A stretch of 64,000 bases of DNA from Phormidium sp. FACHB-1136 (lineage in GTDB: Bacteria > Cyanobacteriota > Cyanobacteriia > Phormidesmidales > Phormidesmidaceae), in the NCBI RefSeq assembly GCF_014697375.1, contig NZ_JACJRS010000023.1, positions 1 to 64,000 on the forward strand, read 5' to 3'. The translations under genes were made by a program, and so were the position numbers. Positions 43,145-51,855 of this stretch are shown here, piece after piece. Positions within the stretch are counted from its first letter, which is position 1, and every line of letters begins with the position of its first letter. Under the pieces are notes generated by a model. That model did not search any database. It saw only the letters and a program-made list of their open reading frames with translations, and had not been told where the DNA came from.

Positions 43145-44419
43145 CTAGGCAATGTGAACCCTGGGCTGGGCATACCACTGGTAGGTGGGGCTAGCGGGGT
43201 CTGGGTCGATGTCGAGGGGGCTTTCGGCTCCGTCGATGATCAGGCGCACCAGGTAGGTGCCCGGTTGGATGCCCTGGACGGCGATGGTGAGCTGGTCGCT
43301 GTCTTCGGTGCGGGAGGGCGCTTCCATTAGGTAGGTGGCGGGCTGTTGGGTAGACCATTCGTAGAGGGAGATCATCACCCCCTGACTGGCCCCCACGGTG
43401 GGCGTAACGGTGAGGCTGAGGCGGGCGGTGCAGGTGTCGCCATCGTGGTTCGAGACCTCCTCAACCTGGACGGATTGCAGCACCGGGCAGAGGGTAAAGG
43501 GCACCGGGTTAGAACTCAGGCCCAGGCTGGGGGCGGCGGGTTCGCTTGGGTGACGCACGGTTTCCCGGTGGTGGATGACTTGCAGGCTTTGGATTCCGGC
43601 CCGTAGGGTGGGCACCGTGGCCAAGGACAGACTGATCTGATCGTCAGCCAAATCCTGGGGGGTAACCTCCTGCTGGCCCAGGCGCACCTGGGTGTGAACA
43701 CCCTTGAGGTGATGGCCCTGAATCTGGAGGCAGGTGGTGGGCAGGATGGGGTGGTACGGCCCTGTGTCGGCCAACACCCGATTGACCTGGGGCCGACTGG
43801 GGAAGGGGGCAATGCCCTGGATGGGCCGCTCCCGCACTTGCAGCGCCCGTTCGGCGGGGTCTTCGCCATCGATCACCACGGCCATCACTTTGTAGGCCAG
43901 GGAGAGGGCGTAGGGGGTTTGGAAAAATACCGACCACACCTTCGACAAATCCTCTAGGGACAAATCCTCCGGCACAATCTGCAATTCCTGCACCTGCTGG
44001 GACAGATCAGACTGCTCTAGGTAATTAAAGGTGGAGTCGTTGAGGGTGTCTTGGATCAGTTGGGTGGAGAGGGTGGTGCGGTCGTTAAAGGTGCGAACGA
44101 CGCTGCCCATCAGCCGCTGGGGTTCCAGTTCGGCCTCGTTGCCGTAGAAACTGAGGATGTAGTGCAGTTCGAGGGCGGTTTGTCGCCAGGGGGTGCGTTT
44201 GTTGCGGGCGCGTTGGGCCTGGGCATCGGGGTTTTTCAGGGCGTTGTTGCGGCTGGCGTGGTAGAGAAATAGGTTAATCCCGGTTTCGGGGGTGCCCTGA
44301 CCAATGCGGTGGGGGGCCACGGTGGAAATCCGCACCGATTCCACATGGCGCTGCACGCTGGCCTGGAGGGTGCGCTGGAGCACGGCGGTGACGGTGGCAA
44401 TGGCGAGGTGGTTGCTCAT
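43145..44419 (-). CDS. eCIS DUF4255 (Pvc16/Afp16-like) protein, long form
   Basis: A 424-residue protein. Residues 1-200 match the DUF4255/Pvc16 N-terminal pattern (Ile-Ala-Thr-Val-Thr-Ala-Val-Leu-Gln, then Gly-Ile-Asn-Leu-Phe-Leu-Tyr-His, and Leu-Glu-Leu-His-Tyr-Ile-Leu-Ser-Phe-Tyr-Gly). This is the terminator or cap that ends tube and sheath growth in contractile injection systems. The remaining 220 residues look like two immunoglobulin-type beta domains, one near 215-305 and one near 315-424. The ATG overlaps the response-regulator stop as ATGA, so it is translated together with the regulator. A shorter paralogue opens the plus-strand arm at 47323. Confidence 0.82.
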   Translation of the reverse strand: MSNHLAIATVTAVLQRTLQASVQRHVESVRISTVAPHRIGQGTPETGINLFLYHASRNNALKNPDAQAQRARNKRTPWRQTALELHYILSFYGNEAELEPQRLMGSVVRTFNDRTTLSTQLIQDTLNDSTFNYLEQSDLSQQVQELQIVPEDLSLEDLSKVWSVFFQTPYALSLAYKVMAVVIDGEDPAERALQVRERPIQGIAPFPSRPQVNRVLADTGPYHPILPTTCLQIQGHHLKGVHTQVRLGQQEVTPQDLADDQISLSLATVPTLRAGIQSLQVIHHRETVRHPSEPAAPSLGLSSNPVPFTLCPVLQSVQVEEVSNHDGDTCTARLSLTVTPTVGASQGVMISLYEWSTQQPATYLMEAPSRTEDSDQLTIAVQGIQPGTYLVRLIIDGAESPLDIDPDPASPTYQWYAQPRVHIA

Positions 44420-45093
44420 GCGGAAACCAGTCCGAGTTTGAGGGCTTTGACGATGGCCTGGGTGCGGCTAGTGACGTTGAGTTTTTCAAAAATGCCCGTC
44501 AGATGGGCCTTCACCGTGGCCACGGTGACATGGAGATGGCGGGCAATGGCATCGTTAGACGCGCCCTGCACCAGCCAGTGCAGCACCTCCTGTTCGCGAT
44601 CCGTGAGGTGGACGGTGTGGTTGCTGTGGCGAGGCTGGCCCCCATAGAACCGAAACAGCCGGAAAAAGCTGGCGGCAAGCTGCGGCGATAGATAGACCTC
44701 ATCCCGCAACACTGTGGCGATGGCGGTAATCAGTTGGTCGGCCACCCGGTCTTTGCACACATAGCCCTGGGCTCCGGCCTGCATGGCCCGAAACACCCAC
44801 TCATCCTCCCGATGTACCGACAGCACTAGCACCTTGGGCGCGTGGGCCATGTCTCGCAGGTGGCCCAACACCGTCAAACCATTGCCCTGGGCCAGTTCCA
44901 TATCCAGCAGCATCAGGGTAGGGTGCTGGGTTTGGGCCAGCTTCACCGCTTGGGCCTCGGTTACCGCCTCCCCTACCACCGTCAGCGGTGGCGATGCGCT
45001 GGCATTGTAAAACTCCAGCAGGGTACGAATGCCCTGGCGAAAGGGTTGAGAATCATCCACCAACAGCAGCGAAACGGGAGCGAGGCTATCCAT
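44416..45093 (-). CDS. LuxR/NarL-type response regulator
   Basis: A 225-residue regulator. The receiver domain (1-125) has Asp-Asp-Ser acidic residues, phospho-acceptor Asp in Leu-Met-Leu-Leu-Asp-Met-Glu, and Lys in Cys-Lys-Asp-Arg. A LuxR helix-turn-helix follows from about residue 158 (Leu-Thr-Asp-Arg-Glu-Gln-Glu-Val-Leu, Val-Thr-Val-Ala-Thr-Val-Lys-Ala-His-Leu). It lies about 100 bases after the histidine kinase gene and overlaps the DUF4255 gene by four bases. The kinase-regulator pair therefore probably controls the injection system, perhaps including the divergent plus-strand operon. Confidence 0.93.
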   Translation of the reverse strand: MDSLAPVSLLLVDDSQPFRQGIRTLLEFYNASASPPLTVVGEAVTEAQAVKLAQTQHPTLMLLDMELAQGNGLTVLGHLRDMAHAPKVLVLSVHREDEWVFRAMQAGAQGYVCKDRVADQLITAIATVLRDEVYLSPQLAASFFRLFRFYGGQPRHSNHTVHLTDREQEVLHWLVQGASNDAIARHLHVTVATVKAHLTGIFEKLNVTSRTQAIVKALKLGLVSA

Positions 45094-45195
45094 AACGGGT
45101 AGAAAACAACGACCAAACGCGGAACTTCAGACGAACTCAGACACCATCGAACTCAGACACCATTCCCTCTCTCCAGCCCCAGGCCGGAACGTCGG

Positions 45196-46401
45196 CTAGG
45201 GGCAGGCCAGGGGTAACGCCAGGGAAAACTGTGCGCCGCCCTGGGGTAGGTTCTCGGCCCAGAGTTTACCGCCGTGCTGCTGCACAATGTGGCGGGCAAT
45301 CGTTAACCCTAAACCGCTGCCCTGGGGACGGTGGGAATAGTAGGGCCGAAACATCTGCTGGAGATCCGTTGGCGACAACCCCGGCCCCTGATCCGCCAGG
45401 GTGATCACCACCTCCCGCTGAAAGGCTTGCCACTGGGCGAGAATTTGACCCTGGGGCGGGCTGAAGCAAAGGGCATTGTGCAGCAAATTAGTAAAGGCCT
45501 GCACCAACTGCGCCCGGTCTCCCCAGATCGTCAGGGGGCGATCCCCCAAATCCAGGCTTACCCCTTTACCCTGGGCCACCAACCGCAGCCCCTGCCATGC
45601 TTCCGCCCACAGATCAGGCACCGAGCATCGTTCCGCCTGCACCTGGGAGCGCTGGCATCCGGCGATTAAATCCGTGAGTTGATCGCTGAGGTGGCCCACC
45701 GCCTCGCGGATCGTTTGGGCCTGTTGGCGGTCGCCTTCCTGGGTCAAGCTGTTTTGTAGATTCGCCGCATAGAGATGCACCATAGCCAGGGGATGGCGCA
45801 GTTGGTGCTCCAGGCAACGCAAAATGTCCTGGTAGTGATCCACCTGTTGCCGTTGATGCTGATGCTCCCGATCCAACCGCAGGGCCGTTTGTAATGCCGC
45901 CACCTCGGTCAGCAGGTTGGGAAAGGTCGGGGCTAGAGCCTCGGCCTCTGGGGTAGCCAGACCTGGGACACCGAAATCTGGGGCATCGGGAAACCACAGC
46001 AGCACATAGGCCCAGTCGGTGCTGTGCAAAATCCGAAACTTCACGCCGTAGATCCATCCCGGCCCCGGCCTGGGGGGGCGATGGCAAAAGGCCCACACCT
46101 CCGGCTGCACCTCCGTGGTCTGACGGGTAAGACGCTGCAAAAAGGTTTCCGAAGTGACGGTTGCCGAGTCGGGTACAGTGCCCTCGGCCACCCCTGGGGC
46201 CACCACCTGGCACCTCTGCCACTGCGAACCCATGGCGTAGGCCATCCATCCCGCCGCCGCCGCCCCCTGCCGCACCAGTCCCCTAAGCTGCAACTGGCAG
46301 ACCGACGAGCCATCCCCCCAGCCTAAATCCTCACTTTCCCCACTTTCCTCAGGTTCATAGGGGTTGGGCTGAGGTACCATTGGGGCCGCTGATATCATCA
46401 T
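45196..46401 (-). CDS. Soluble sensor histidine kinase next to eCIS genes
   Basis: About 401 residues from ATG 46401. The N-terminal 170 residues are a GAF-like sensor with no membrane segment. A HisKA helix follows with the phospho-acceptor in His-Gln-Leu-Arg-His-Pro-Leu. The HATPase domain has N-box Phe-Thr-Asn-Leu-Leu-His-Asn-Ala, Asp-Gln-Gly-Pro-Gly-Leu, and Gly-Ser-Gly-Leu-Gly-Leu-Thr-Ile-Ala. The Ala-rich sensor has a Gly-Trp-Ile-Tyr-Gly-Val-Lys-Phe segment but no bilin Cys that I can assign. It is the natural partner of the adjacent LuxR-type regulator. The input signal is unknown. Confidence 0.9.
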   Translation of the reverse strand: MMISAAPMVPQPNPYEPEESGESEDLGWGDGSSVCQLQLRGLVRQGAAAAGWMAYAMGSQWQRCQVVAPGVAEGTVPDSATVTSETFLQRLTRQTTEVQPEVWAFCHRPPRPGPGWIYGVKFRILHSTDWAYVLLWFPDAPDFGVPGLATPEAEALAPTFPNLLTEVAALQTALRLDREHQHQRQQVDHYQDILRCLEHQLRHPLAMVHLYAANLQNSLTQEGDRQQAQTIREAVGHLSDQLTDLIAGCQRSQVQAERCSVPDLWAEAWQGLRLVAQGKGVSLDLGDRPLTIWGDRAQLVQAFTNLLHNALCFSPPQGQILAQWQAFQREVVITLADQGPGLSPTDLQQMFRPYYSHRPQGSGLGLTIARHIVQQHGGKLWAENLPQGGAQFSLALPLACP

Positions 46402-46559
46402 GGCTAGGATTTCCAAAGGACGAAAAGGCAAAAATCTTGGCAGATGACCTGGAGAAGCTTCTCAGTAAACCCATCAATAGAACGATGAAGGCTCGGTTAA
46501 TTCTGAATAAAAGCTTAAGTTCTTAAGACATATTCCATATGAATGATATTGGCGGATCA

Positions 46560-46605
46560 GATCCCCTTTTTTATCCCCTTTTTAGAGGGAAACTTAGGGG
46601 GATAT
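46560..46605. repeat. Short gatcccc-type inverted repeat
   Basis: agatcccctttt and tagggggat arms, related to the element at 35905-35973. Confidence 0.4.
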
Positions 46606-46769
46606 CCTAGGAATTGTTAGGTGAAAACAAGGCGTGTATCTCTGGTTGACTGACAAAGTATCCTGCGTTGGGCGTGGCAACCGCGCCCCTACAGCCTTGG
46701 GATAATGTAGGGGTTAGCCCCTAACCCTCTTTGGAGTGTTCCATAGAAATGACTATCCATTTGCCATGA

Positions 46770-46862
46770 CCTGAGCCCTCACCCCTGCCCCTATCCCAAG
46801 GGAGAGGAGTTCTGAATCTGGCTCCCCTTCTCCCTAAGGGAGAAGGGGTTGGGGGATGAGGG
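46770..46862. repeat. ccctcacccc-type intergenic repeat
   Basis: Begins ccctcacccctgcccc, contains two complementary cttctcc/gggagaagg type stems and ends ggggatgaggg. It is related to the shorter copy at 6640-6712. Confidence 0.45.
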
Positions 46863-47322
46863 CTGAGCTTGGATGCTTTATTAGTGGGCATACCCTTGCC
46901 GGAACTGGGTTCTAGCAAGCTTTGCCAGCCAACTAGTGTGTATCCAGTCATCCATTTTGAAGGTTCTGAGGTTTTGAAGGCTCTAAGGCTCTAGGGCTGT
47001 AGGGGTGGGGGATGGCAAGGGGCTCCTAGGGCTATATATCAGGTTATTTTCTTGTAAAAGGAGTTTAAAAAAAATTGAAGAAAAACAAAGGAATAACTAT
47101 GGCTAGTGTCTCGTTTTTTTTGCAGATTGGCCGTACTTTTTCAACAAAATTTAGAATTCCCTCGCCCTAGGAAGGACTGACGCAGAGGGATTCTGGCTAG
47201 GTGGGGATCAACCACCGCCCAGGGGGATCGTCTATGGATCGGCCAAAGTTTCGACCTAAGTCTAATCGTGGAGACGATGGAGCGGGCCTAAGCTATACCT
47301 GCGAACCTATTCGGTCAGGTCT

Positions 47323-47883
47323 ATGATCTCTGCCATTGCCCAGGCGGTAGCGAACCTACTGGCATCCGGCCCCACCCTTACGGGCACCGAGCAGATTGAC
47401 TTTGGCTATCCAGGGCAGATCACCCATGAAATGAAGCCCTGCCTGCACCTATACCACTATGAGATTCAGTCGGCCCAGAGTCCCTATCCTCAGCCCTACC
47501 GGGGTTCCGGCCTAGGTAGGGCTGAGGATTTCAGGGTAGATGAGGGGGACAGATTGCAGCCGATTTGGTTCAATATCGTGTTCGCGCTGATGGCCTGTGA
47601 CCACACCGCCCTAGGGGAGCAGACCCTCCTGTCAGAAAGCCTCAGTCTGCTGCTGCAATCGCCCCATTTGCCCCAGCGGTTCCTGTCACCAACCCTGCGC
47701 CACTATCCGGCCCTGCCCCTGCATGTGGCCCCCATTACCCTCATGGCCCAGCCCGATTTTTGGCTCACCCTGGGCATTCCCCTGCGTCCGGCCCTGCAAA
47801 TTTCGGTGACGGCTCCCTTTGATGTGCCCCTAGGCGAGCGGCTGGGGGTAAACGAGTTGCCGCTGCCCCATGCGCCGCCGTGA
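47323..47883 (+). CDS. eCIS DUF4255 (Pvc16-like) protein, short form
   Basis: A 186-residue protein consisting of the DUF4255/Pvc16 N-terminal domain only (Met-Ile-Ser-Ala-Ile-Ala-Gln-Ala-Val-Ala, Cys-Leu-His-Leu-Tyr-His-Tyr-Glu, Ile-Trp-Phe-Asn-Ile-Val-Phe-Ala-Leu). It is the first gene of the plus-strand eCIS arm, 80 bases before the sheath. Two Pvc16-type proteins with different C-termini in one locus suggest one is the tail cap and the other has a related adaptor role. Confidence 0.75.
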   Translation: MISAIAQAVANLLASGPTLTGTEQIDFGYPGQITHEMKPCLHLYHYEIQSAQSPYPQPYRGSGLGRAEDFRVDEGDRLQPIWFNIVFALMACDHTALGEQTLLSESLSLLLQSPHLPQRFLSPTLRHYPALPLHVAPITLMAQPDFWLTLGIPLRPALQISVTAPFDVPLGERLGVNELPLPHAPP

Positions 47884-47963
47884 GGAGGTGCGGTGGCCTT
47901 TGTGCGCCCAATTTCCAGATAGACCCAAAACCGAACCCCTAGCTTAGAAAAGGATGGCGGCCC

Positions 47964-49673
47964 ATGGCCCTAGATTATTTTGCTCCCGGTGTATACGTCG
48001 AAGAAGTGGATCGCGGTAGTCGCCCCATTGATGGGGTCAGCCTCAGCGTGGGCGGCTTTATCGGCTTTACCGAAGATGTGCGGGGCGATGCCGAACTCTT
48101 CAAGCCCATGCTGGTCACCAACTGGAACCAGTATCTCGAAGCCTTTGCCAAACCCGGTTCCGACGGCTTTACCGATTTTGATGCCTACCTACCCTTTGCG
48201 GTGAATGGCTGGTTTATGAACGGTGGTGGTCGCTGTTGGGTGACCAGCATTGGCACCCGCCTGCCCGGTTCCCCGGTGCCCCCCCCAGAGGATACGGGCC
48301 ACAAGCTAATGACCTCCAGCGGCAAGCCCGCCCTGCGGTTTAACCTGCAAGTGGCGGAGGCCAGCGATGCCCCGGCCCTGCCCCCCGCCGGAGGCAGTCG
48401 GGTGCGGGTGGTGGTTACCGATGGCGAACCCAAGCCCCTGGGCGACGATGCCGACGAAGACGCCGAACCGCCCCTGAATACCGGGGAGTTTTTCACCGTC
48501 ATCGTTACCCAAAACGGCGAAGAACTGGAGCGCTACCCCAACCTCACCATGAACCCAGAGCCGGAGGCCGACGTGGCCGATTACGTCGTCACCGCCCTGG
48601 CCGATTCGGAATACGTCACCCTGGCGGATATTTCCGTCTCTGGTCAAGCCCTCTCCCGCCGCCCCGCCAATGGGATCTATGAAGTGGCCCCCCCGCCCTA
48701 CATTTCCCCCGAAGGCCGCCTCTCCCGCGATATCCAGGGCCAGCGAGACGACCGCACCGGGATGCAGGGCATGTTTGAGGTGGATGAAGCGGCCATGATC
48801 GCCTTCCCCGACCTAATGCGGGTCTACCAAAACGGCCTGATGGATATGGATCAGGTGCATGGGGTGATGGAATCCATGCTCAGCATGTGCGAAAACTCCT
48901 TCCCCGGCCCCGCCTACCGTATGGCGGTGCTGGATGCGCCCCCGGTCAAGCCTGGTAAGAGCATGGATCCGGTGGCTCCAGAGCAGCAAAAACCCCAGGA
49001 CGTGGCCCAGTGGCTCAGTTTGTTCAACCGCCGATCCATGTTTGGGGCGCTGTACTATCCCTGGATTAAAGTGGCCAACCCCCGCAACGCCGGACGCCCG
49101 ATTATGGTGCCCCCCTGCGGCCACATGATGGGCATTTGGTGCCGCACCGACGAATCCCGTGGCGTGTTCAAAGCCCCGGCCAACGAAACCCCACGGGGCG
49201 TGATTGGCCTCTCCTACGAAACCAACATGCGCGAGCAAGAACTGCTCAACCCCATGGGCATCAACTGCATCCGCAACTTCGCCAACTACCAGCGGGGCCT
49301 CAAAGTGTGGGGTGCCCGCACCCTGGTGGAACCCGACAACGTGCAGTGGCGCTACATCAGCGTACGCCGCTTGCTCAGCTACATCGAAAAATCCATCGAG
49401 ATCGGCACCCAGTGGGTGGTGTTTGAACCCAACGACCAAGACCTCTGGGCCAGGGTGAGCCGCACCGTCAGCAACTTCCTAGAACGGCTCTGGCGCGAAG
49501 GTGCCCTGTTTGGGGCCTCCCCCGCCGAAGCCTTCTACGTCAAATGCGATGGCGAACTCAACACCCACGAAACCATGATGCTGGGCCGCCTTTACGTGGA
49601 AGTGGGCGTTTGCCCCGTGCGTCCGGCGGAATTTGTCATCTTCCGCATCAGCCAATGGGCACCTAACCAGTAA
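47964..49673 (+). CDS. Contractile sheath protein
   Basis: A 569-residue tail sheath protein of the phage/eCIS type. The N-terminus Tyr-Phe-Ala-Pro-Gly-Val-Tyr-Val-Glu-Glu-Val-Asp is the classic sheath start whose strand links subunits. The C-terminal sheath domain (about 330-569) includes Asn-Pro-Arg-Asn-Ala-Gly-Arg, Gly-Val-Ile-Gly-Leu, Asn-Pro-Met-Gly-Ile-Asn-Cys-Ile-Arg and the trailing Val-Cys-Pro-Val-Arg-Pro-Ala-Glu-Phe. Between lies an acidic variable insertion (about 100-230) that should be exposed on the surface. Only one sheath gene is present; Photorhabdus-type eCIS carry three. Confidence 0.93.
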   Translation: MALDYFAPGVYVEEVDRGSRPIDGVSLSVGGFIGFTEDVRGDAELFKPMLVTNWNQYLEAFAKPGSDGFTDFDAYLPFAVNGWFMNGGGRCWVTSIGTRLPGSPVPPPEDTGHKLMTSSGKPALRFNLQVAEASDAPALPPAGGSRVRVVVTDGEPKPLGDDADEDAEPPLNTGEFFTVIVTQNGEELERYPNLTMNPEPEADVADYVVTALADSEYVTLADISVSGQALSRRPANGIYEVAPPPYISPEGRLSRDIQGQRDDRTGMQGMFEVDEAAMIAFPDLMRVYQNGLMDMDQVHGVMESMLSMCENSFPGPAYRMAVLDAPPVKPGKSMDPVAPEQQKPQDVAQWLSLFNRRSMFGALYYPWIKVANPRNAGRPIMVPPCGHMMGIWCRTDESRGVFKAPANETPRGVIGLSYETNMREQELLNPMGINCIRNFANYQRGLKVWGARTLVEPDNVQWRYISVRRLLSYIEKSIEIGTQWVVFEPNDQDLWARVSRTVSNFLERLWREGALFGASPAEAFYVKCDGELNTHETMMLGRLYVEVGVCPVRPAEFVIFRISQWAPNQ

Positions 49674-49759
49674 AGATCCCCATTCCTCTCCCTGATATCT
49701 CGAATTAGATCGGGGGGAGGATACCCCATTTTGTATGATTTTCAGGAGGAAACGTTGTT

Positions 49760-50257
49760 ATGGCAGAACTGAATACACCCATTGCTCCCAGTAGTTTTTA
49801 TTTGGAGATTAAGGGAATTGCCGAAGGGGAAGAAGCGATCTTTAAGAGCGTTAATATTCCCAACTACCAGCCTAAAGTCCAAGGTGGACAACAGGCCGTA
49901 GGCACTACTAAGGGTGGCAAAACTATTTGGCAGGTCAACTCAGCAGGCTTTGAAGGCTTATTTAACTTTGACTGTGTCTGTATCGCCAGCGGCGATGGGT
50001 CGAGCACCAGTGTCAAAATGTATAAGTGGTTTGAGGAATGCTTACCTGCTTCCAATGGGGGTAAAAGCAAATGGCGAGACAGCACCAAGGAAGGTAGTAT
50101 CACCGCCTATGATACTGATGGCAAAGAGGTGGCTCGTTGGGACTTCCTAGTAGCTTGGCCCTCTAAATACAAGTGTGCCGATCTAGATATCACCACCGAT
50201 AGCTACATTGAGGAAACCTATACCATTACCTGCGAAAAGTTTAACCGAACGAAGTAG
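49760..50257 (+). CDS. Tube protein 1 (gp19/Hcp-like)
   Basis: A 165-residue inner-tube family protein (T4 gp19/Afp1-like). It starts Ser-Ser-Phe-Tyr-Leu-Glu-Ile and has the strand Glu-Gly-Ser-Ile-Thr-Ala-Tyr-Asp-Thr-Asp-Gly-Lys-Glu and a C-terminal Glu-Thr-Tyr-Thr-Ile-Thr-Cys-Glu strand. AGGAGGA lies nine bases upstream of ATG. Codon use differs little from the sheath. It is probably a main tube subunit together with the next gene. Confidence 0.87.
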   Translation: MAELNTPIAPSSFYLEIKGIAEGEEAIFKSVNIPNYQPKVQGGQQAVGTTKGGKTIWQVNSAGFEGLFNFDCVCIASGDGSSTSVKMYKWFEECLPASNGGKSKWRDSTKEGSITAYDTDGKEVARWDFLVAWPSKYKCADLDITTDSYIEETYTITCEKFNRTK

Positions 50258-50299
50258 TAGGGATGTGAGTACTTGGTGTTATTTGAGGAATAACTGATC

Positions 50300-50782
50300 A
50301 TGGTTCAGTATTTAACCAGCTCGCGATTTTACTTTGAAATTGATGGCGTCACCAGTTTGTTCGTCAAAAAGGTGAGTGGCCCTTCCATTTCGCTCAAGGT
50401 GGCCGGGGGGGATGCCGCCATTGGCGTCTCCAAGGATGCCAAAACCCAGACCCAGGCGACCATTGGTGGTGTGGAGTATGATTCTCGGATCACACTCACC
50501 TACGTAGGGGGGAACGAATCCGACCAAAAGAAACTTTACGATTGGTACAACAAATGCCACGTTGATACCTATTCTGGCGGCGGTTCTGAGGCCACCAAAA
50601 GCCGAAAAACCGGATCCTTAGTGATTTACGATCCAGACGGTAAAGAAGCCATGCGCTTTAACTTCACGGATCTATTTCCCGGTACGGCAACTCAAATTAA
50701 CTCCCTCTCCGTGGATAGTGGTGGACAACTAGCGGAAGATAGCCTAGAGCTATACTTTACTCAGGTAACTCGCAAGGTATAG
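50300..50782 (+). CDS. Tube protein 2 (gp19/Hcp-like)
   Basis: A 160-residue gp19-like protein starting Leu-Thr-Ser-Ser-Arg-Phe-Tyr-Phe-Glu-Ile, with Ser-Leu-Val-Ile-Tyr-Asp-Pro-Asp-Gly-Lys-Glu and a C-terminal Leu-Glu-Leu-Tyr-Phe-Thr-Gln-Val. It is a tandem paralogue of the previous gene, 42 bases away. The Lys-Val-Ser-Gly-Pro-Ser region is the place where eCIS tube proteins pack between rings. Confidence 0.85.
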   Translation: MVQYLTSSRFYFEIDGVTSLFVKKVSGPSISLKVAGGDAAIGVSKDAKTQTQATIGGVEYDSRITLTYVGGNESDQKKLYDWYNKCHVDTYSGGGSEATKSRKTGSLVIYDPDGKEAMRFNFTDLFPGTATQINSLSVDSGGQLAEDSLELYFTQVTRKV

Positions 50783-50793
50783 GAAACCAAACC

Positions 50794-51291
50794 ATGCTAG
50801 CCTTTCCAGAAATTCTCACCAGCGCCCGGTTCTACCTAGAGATCAAACTCGACGGCAGCACCGATAGCGTGGACGGAATTTTTATGGATTGTAGTGGCTT
50901 CCAGTCGTCCCAAGATGTCATCGAAATTAGTGAGGTAACGCCCCAACTTTGGGGCAAAAATGGCGATTCTAAGGGGCGAGTGATCCGAACTAAGTTGCCA
51001 GGAAATTCCACCTATACCAACCTCACCCTGCGGCGAGGACTCACCACCTCCATGACCCTCTGGAATTGGCTGGATAAGGTGCAATCCGGTCAATGGGCCG
51101 ACCAACGTCGGGATGGCTCCCTAGTCATCTACAACCAAGCGGGAGAAGAACAATTTCGGTTCACCTTTGAACGCGCTTGGCCCATGCGCTACAAAATCTC
51201 CGACCTCGACGTTAAAAGCGGCGACTTTAACATCGAAGAAATGGAAATTGTCGTGGAATCCCTCAAACGCTCCGGAGTCAAACCCACCTAA
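50794..51291 (+). CDS. Tube/tube-initiator protein 3 (Afp5-like)
   Basis: A 165-residue gp19-family protein, with Thr-Ser-Ala-Arg-Phe-Tyr-Leu-Glu-Ile, Cys-Ser-Gly-Phe-Gln, a Leu-Thr-Leu-Arg-Arg-Gly-Leu-Thr strand and Ser-Leu-Val-Ile-Tyr-Asn-Gln-Ala-Gly-Glu. The Leu-Arg-Arg-Gly and Cys-Ser-Gly marks are shared with the gene at 52748 and are typical of the second tube type (Afp5/Pvc5), which joins the tube to the baseplate. It starts 11 bases after the previous gene. Confidence 0.85.
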   Translation: MLAFPEILTSARFYLEIKLDGSTDSVDGIFMDCSGFQSSQDVIEISEVTPQLWGKNGDSKGRVIRTKLPGNSTYTNLTLRRGLTTSMTLWNWLDKVQSGQWADQRRDGSLVIYNQAGEEQFRFTFERAWPMRYKISDLDVKSGDFNIEEMEIVVESLKRSGVKPT

Positions 51292-51295
51292 CGTA

Positions 51296-51342
51296 GGTGC
51301 ATAACGCCAAGGCGAGGCTTTGCCAACGCGAAGCAATGCACC
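51296..51342. repeat. GGTGCAT...ATGCACC hairpin inside the eCIS operon
   Basis: GGTGCAT (51296-51302) and ATGCACC (51336-51342) bracket gccaaggcgaggctttgcc, itself partly self-complementary. It resembles the widespread cyanobacterial ggtgcgtt-type palindromes. In this operon position it could cut down read-through or stabilise the upstream tube mRNA. Confidence 0.65.
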
Positions 51343-51378
51343 ACCGATAACGCTCAACTCCACAAGGCTAGGTGACCG

Positions 51379-51807
51379 ATGGCCATACAAATGAGCAACA
51401 ACCTGAACTTGCCCCCCGTGGTCAAATCTGCCCCGGCCCAGCCCTCGGTTGCGTCGGGGTCTGTGGCCTCTGTGGCCTCTGCGCCAGCCTCGCCCGCTAC
51501 CCCACAACCTGGGTCAATTCAGCTAGAATTCGCCTTTGAACTACCCAAGGGCTACCTAGACAGTACCGGAAACTGCCATCGACAGGGAATTATGCGCCTC
51601 GCCAAAGCCATGGACGAAATTGTGCCCATGCGCGATCCCAGGGTGCGGGCCAACCCCGCCTACGCCACAGTGCTGATTCTGTCGCGGGTGATCACCCGCC
51701 TCGGTACCCTCCCTGAAGTCTCACCCTTGGTGATCGAAGACCTCTTCGCCTGCGACCTCGACTACCTGCAACGCTTCTACCGCCACATCAACGATCTCAC
51801 CCCCTAG
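51379..51807 (+). CDS. Small eCIS assembly-type protein A
   Basis: 142 residues. The first 45 are low-complexity Pro/Ala/Ser/Val. The conserved part begins Leu-Glu-Phe-Ala-Phe-Glu-Leu-Pro-Lys-Gly-Tyr and contains Arg-Gln-Gly-Ile-Met-Arg-Leu-Ala, Leu-Ser-Arg-Val-Ile-Thr-Arg-Leu-Gly, and Ile-Glu-Asp-Leu-Phe. It resembles the small helical tail-assembly proteins located between tube and hub genes in phage-like systems. The next gene is a clear paralogue. Exact role unknown. Confidence 0.65.
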   Translation: MAIQMSNNLNLPPVVKSAPAQPSVASGSVASVASAPASPATPQPGSIQLEFAFELPKGYLDSTGNCHRQGIMRLAKAMDEIVPMRDPRVRANPAYATVLILSRVITRLGTLPEVSPLVIEDLFACDLDYLQRFYRHINDLTP

Positions 51808-51855
51808 TCACGCCTCTCGATTTTCTCTTCCCGACTCTCGACTCTCGACTCCCCC

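Larger units (their letters stand above)
46402..47322. other. 920-bp divergent intergenic region of the eCIS locus
   Basis: No gene is convincing. It contains a gatcccc-type repeat (46560-46605), a ccctcacccc-type repeat (46770-46862) and a strongly A+T-rich block with A- and T-runs at about 47040-47155 (aaaaaaaattgaag, then a run of T residues). The A+T block sits about 170-280 bases upstream of the first plus-strand eCIS gene and is a good place for its promoter and regulator binding. A 76-codon minus-strand frame at 46721-46951 is made of the repeat. Confidence 0.5.

Noticed and set aside
46721-46951. 76-codon minus-strand frame
   Set aside because: Made almost wholly of an intergenic repeat; no protein-like signal.
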